Part shown: piece after piece, positions 60,639 to 64,000 of the stretch
Layout of the letters: each line of letters starts with the position of its first letter
Numbering within the stretch: position 1 is the first letter of the stretch
Assembly (NCBI GenBank): GCA_902805475.1
Contig: CADCSX010000005.1
Coordinates: forward strand, 2,491,501-2,555,500
DNA length: 64,000 nt
From: Entonaema liquescens
Lineage: Eukaryota; Ascomycota; Sordariomycetes; Xylariales; Xylariaceae
Direction: 5' to 3'
Position numbers and translations under genes: made by a program
The notes under the pieces: generated by a model
Seen by the model: only the letters and a program-made list of their open reading frames with translations
Database searches by the model: none
What the model was told of the DNA's origin: nothing

Positions 60639-61438
60639 GATGTTTGTTTGTCGCACCGTATGACTCCTCTATACAGATTTGGGAGTAGATGTGAAAAAGA
60701 TGCGCGCTTGTCCCAGGCCAGGACGTAGGTAATATTAATCTTGAAGGTGTGAGAATCGGGATGTGCACTTGTTACAGAGCCATGAACTTTTGACGTGCAT
60801 CAATTGGAAAATTTCATGTCAGAGCTTATCAGACCTGGCCCGATAAACTTTAAGTACGCTTAGGTAGTTTGGGGGCTTAGGAAAGTTTGGTCATTGGTCT
60901 AGGTGTTTGGAAGACCCACCATCCCGCCAAAGTACTATGTATCTAAGGTATCTTAGGTACATAGATTTCCGCCCGCCACAGTCAAAGATGGCAAGCGCGA
61001 AAGTTATCGCAATCTGAGAATTCCAAAACCTCAGAAAGTCCACAATGTGATGACTTCCTTCTCATTTTCTCTTTACAACTCAACTTACCTGTTATCTTCC
61101 TGCGCCAAATAGGGCAGCGACAAAGGGATAGGTATCTTACCCATAATTCCCTTGGTTACTTTAGACTTGAATAAGGTATTGTTAGCCAGCCTTGAACTTT
61201 ACTTAACTCTTTTTTTAATTCTCCCCTCTACTATCCGCCTTCCACAAACCTCGTTCGCCCGAGTTTCTACTTCCTCCCCTTTCTTGCTCATTGATCTTCC
61301 ATCTGTCGTCTTTCAATTCGCTATAAAAATCCAATATTATATGAGACTTCCTTTAGACATACGTATATTGACCAACATCAGATACAAAGAAATAGTCCTC
61401 CCAAAATCCGGCTGCCCTAGCCGGTCGACGGCGTTACA
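60639..61438. promoter_or_regulatory. divergent promoter region, IMP4 / UPF1
   Basis: 800 bp serve both genes. The UPF1 side has a CT-rich leader (61200-61300). No TATA box I would commit to; both are constitutive genes. Confidence 0.5.
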
Positions 61439-64000
61439 ATGGAAGGTGCTTTTACTCACCTAGGTAACCACCTTGTATCCGACTCTGCTGCTGCTATCAA
61501 TGCCGGCGACGATGATCTTTCAACTCTTGATCCCGACGAGAGCCTTCTTTATGGCAAGTACAGCGGCCGTGGTGGACTGGGCACCGCAAGGCGAAGAAAC
61601 GACGATGACGACAACGAAACCGAGGCTTTCGAGGACGATGATAACGAGAGCGTAGCTAGCGTTCCTGTTGGGGCTATGAAAGCTCTGAATCTTAAGGTCC
61701 CCGAAGAAGACAAGAAGCTCCCTCCACATGCTTGCGCGTATGTTCCCCTAATACTACCAAACGAGAAGTTCACGAGATTGTTAATATGTTGGTTTCAGGT
61801 ATTGTGGTATCCATTCTCCTGGTTCGGTAGTCAAGTGTCTTGCTTGCAACAAATGGTTCTGTAGCGCTCGAGGAAATGCGAGCTCTTCTCATATTGTCAA
61901 CCATTTAGTTCGAGCTCGACACAAAGAAGTACAGCTCCATCCCCAATCTACGCTTGGCGACACGACCCTCGAATGCTATAACTGTGGTACGAAGAACGTT
62001 TTCCTTCTTGGATTTATTCCTGCAAAATCCGATACCGTCGTCGTCCTACTTTGTCGTCAGCCATGTGCCGCCACACCGTCTTCGAAGGACATGAGTTGGG
62101 ATACGTCTAGATGGCAGCCTCTGATTGAGGACCGCAGCTTCCTCCCGTGGCTTGTATCGCCGCCTAGCGACAACGAACAGCTCCGCGCTCGACATCTTAC
62201 CCCTCCCATGATTGCCAAGTTGGAAGAGATGTGGAAAGAAAACGCTAGTGCTACTATAGCTGACTTGGAAAAGGCCGCGAGTATTGATGATGATCCACTT
62301 CCAGTTCTTCTAAAGTACGAAGACCCATTTCAGTACCAAAATATCTTTGGTCCCCTTGTCAAGATGGAATCCGACTACGATAAGAAGTTAAAGGAGGCGC
62401 AATCTGAGGATGGCTTAGTTGTTCGATGGGACTTGGGTCTCAACAACAAGCATCTTGCTAGTTTCACATTCCCCAAGTTGGAATCTGGCGACGTTAAGCT
62501 CGCAGTAGGTGATGAGATGCGACTCAAGTACAAGGGCGAACTTCGTCCTCCCTGGGAGGGGTAGGATATGTGGTCAAGATCCCGAATAATCAATCCGACG
62601 AAGTTACCTTGGAGTTACGCAAAACGGGGAATGAGAAGTCTGTGCCTACTGAATGCACTCATAACTTTTCAGCTGATTATGTTTGGAAGGCGACGTCCTA
62701 TGATCGTATGCAGGCTGCTATGAAAACCTTTGCTGTGGATGAGATGAGTGTTTCTGGATATATTTTTCACAAACTGCTCGGCCATGAGGTTGCTGTTGCT
62801 CCGATGAAGACTAACCTACCTAAGAAGTTCAGCGTACCGGGTCTTCCGGAACTCAATAGCAGCCAGATCAGTGCTATCAAGAACGTCCTCCTTACTCCTC
62901 TCAGCCTCATTCAAGGGCCTCCTGGAACCGGCAAGACGGTCACGTCTGCAACCATTATTTATCACTTAGCGAAGATGAATAACGGTCAAGTCCTCGTGTG
63001 TGCGCCATCTAATGTGGCCGTGGACCAGCTCTGTGAACGAATTAATCTCACAGGGCTAAAGGTTGTCCGCCTTACTGCGAAATCCCGTGAAGACGTTGAG
63101 TCTTCCGTCAGCTTCCTCGCGCTGCATGAACAAGTGCGCATGCTTGACACCAACCCTGATCTCATGAAGCTCTCGCAGCTCAAGAATGAACTCGGCGAGC
63201 TTTCAAGTCAGGATGAGAAGAAATTCAAGCAGCTAACTCGCGCTGCTGAGCGTGAGATTCTTAACAACGCGGATGTAGTCTGCTGTACATGTGTTGGAGC
63301 CGGAGACCCGCGCTTGGCTAAGATGAAATTCCGCAATGTCCTTATTGACGAATCTACACAATCCGCCGAACCCGAGTGCATGATTCCTCTTGTTCTCGGT
63401 TGTAAGCAGGTTGTGCTTGTCGGTGACCATAAGCAGCTTGGACCGGTGATAATGAACAAGAAAGCTGCCAAGGCCGGTCTAAACCAATCGCTTTTTGAAC
63501 GTCTTGTCCGACTCGGTTTCACGCCCATTCGGCTTAATATCCAGTACCGGATGCACCCCTGTCTTTCTGAATTCCCCTCGAACATGTTTTACGAGGGTTC
63601 TCTCCAAAACGGTGTTTCCGCTCCTAACAGGATCCGCAAGGATGTCGACTTTCCCTGGCCAGTTGCTGAAATGCCCATGATGTTCTGGTCCAATCTAGGC
63701 AATGAAGAGATCTCTGCATCTGGCACCTCGTACCTCAATCGAACCGAGGCTTCCAATGTGGAAAAGATCGTGACGCGCTTCTTCAAAGCCGGCGTACGGC
63801 CATCTGATATCGGTGTTATCACCCCATACGAAGGTCAACGTAGCTACATTGTGACTACAATGCAGAATACAGGTACTTTCAAGAAGGAGTCTTATAAGGA
63901 AGTCGAGGTTGCCTCGGTCGATGCTTTTCAAGGCCGTGAAAAGGATTTCATTGTCCTATCCTGCGTACGATCTAACGACAACCAAGGCATTGGGTTTCTT
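61439..64000 (+). CDS. UPF1: RNA helicase Upf1 (NMD), 3' part off window, one-base frameshift
   Basis: ATP-dependent 5'-3' RNA helicase at the core of nonsense-mediated decay, cytosolic. Exon 1 is 61439-61737; after a 61-nt intron exon 2 starts at 61799 and continues past the window edge. An acidic N-terminus precedes the Cys/His-rich Upf2-binding domain (HACAYCGIHSPG, CLACNKWFC, LECYNCGTKN). The helicase core shows the Walker A motif GPPGTGKT (about residue 473), APSNVAVDQL, Walker B DESTQSAEPE, VGDHKQLGP, NIQYRMHP and VDAFQGREKD. At GGGG 62558-62561 one base is missing: as written a TAG follows at 62562, but one more G reads PPWEGVGYVVKIP and opens the frame to the window end. About 834 residues are visible; Upf1 proteins of this type are nearer 1,090. 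Confidence 0.95.

Overview
The window is nuclear DNA of a filamentous ascomycete (Pezizomycotina, most likely a sordariomycete). The evidence is short (about 50-90 nt) GT-AG introns with CTAAC/CTAAT branch points, an APSES regulator of the StuA type, a fungal-type single-chain 5-oxoprolinase, a sedolisin, and a CsbD-like stress protein. Genus cannot be read from the sequence. I support 17 protein genes. Density is low, about one gene per 3.8 kb, with long AT-rich spacers.

Layout. 1-10.5 kb holds no recognisable gene and ends in a pyrimidine-rich leader in front of stuA (10.5-12.5 kb). After a 3.9 kb empty spacer come the divergent pair SUB1/PC4 (minus) and a membrane-anchored PXA-PX-nexin_C protein (plus), then 5-oxoprolinase (22.2-26.4 kb), an ADGF/CECR1-type adenosine deaminase (28.2-30.0 kb) and an NmrA-like protein (minus, 31.8-32.8 kb). 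At 35.8-37.4 kb a CsbD-like gene lies next to a 572-bp inverted-repeat element with TA target duplication (a Tc1/mariner-type MITE). Mitochondrial cysteine desulfurase NFS1 and the BAR-SH3 protein RVS167 are divergent at 38.4-42.7 kb. The 44-53.4 kb block is accessory in character: a possible tubby-like protein, a wax-synthase-like O-acyltransferase, a small cysteine-containing secreted protein and an unrecognised 361-residue protein, in long gene-poor spacers. A secreted sedolisin and a plasma-membrane syntaxin (SSO1/2 type) converge at 53.4-57.6 kb. The divergent housekeeping pair IMP4/UPF1 closes the window, with UPF1 running off the end.

The genes do not form one pathway or a biosynthetic cluster. 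Most are conserved housekeeping genes: transcription, snoRNP, nonsense-mediated decay, Fe-S biogenesis, endocytosis, exocytosis and glutathione-cycle/purine salvage.

The most important technical observation concerns reading frames. Four conserved genes (PXA-PX, 5-oxoprolinase, NFS1, UPF1) each lack exactly one base in a homopolymer run, and the syntaxin probably lacks one in exon 1. All are one-base losses, which points to homopolymer under-calling in the assembly rather than to pseudogenes. The most distinctive biological features are the MITE beside the stress gene, a 6-nt first exon in IMP4, a 19-nt micro-exon in the sedolisin, and an open frame extending upstream of the stuA start. I found no convincing new multi-gene system.
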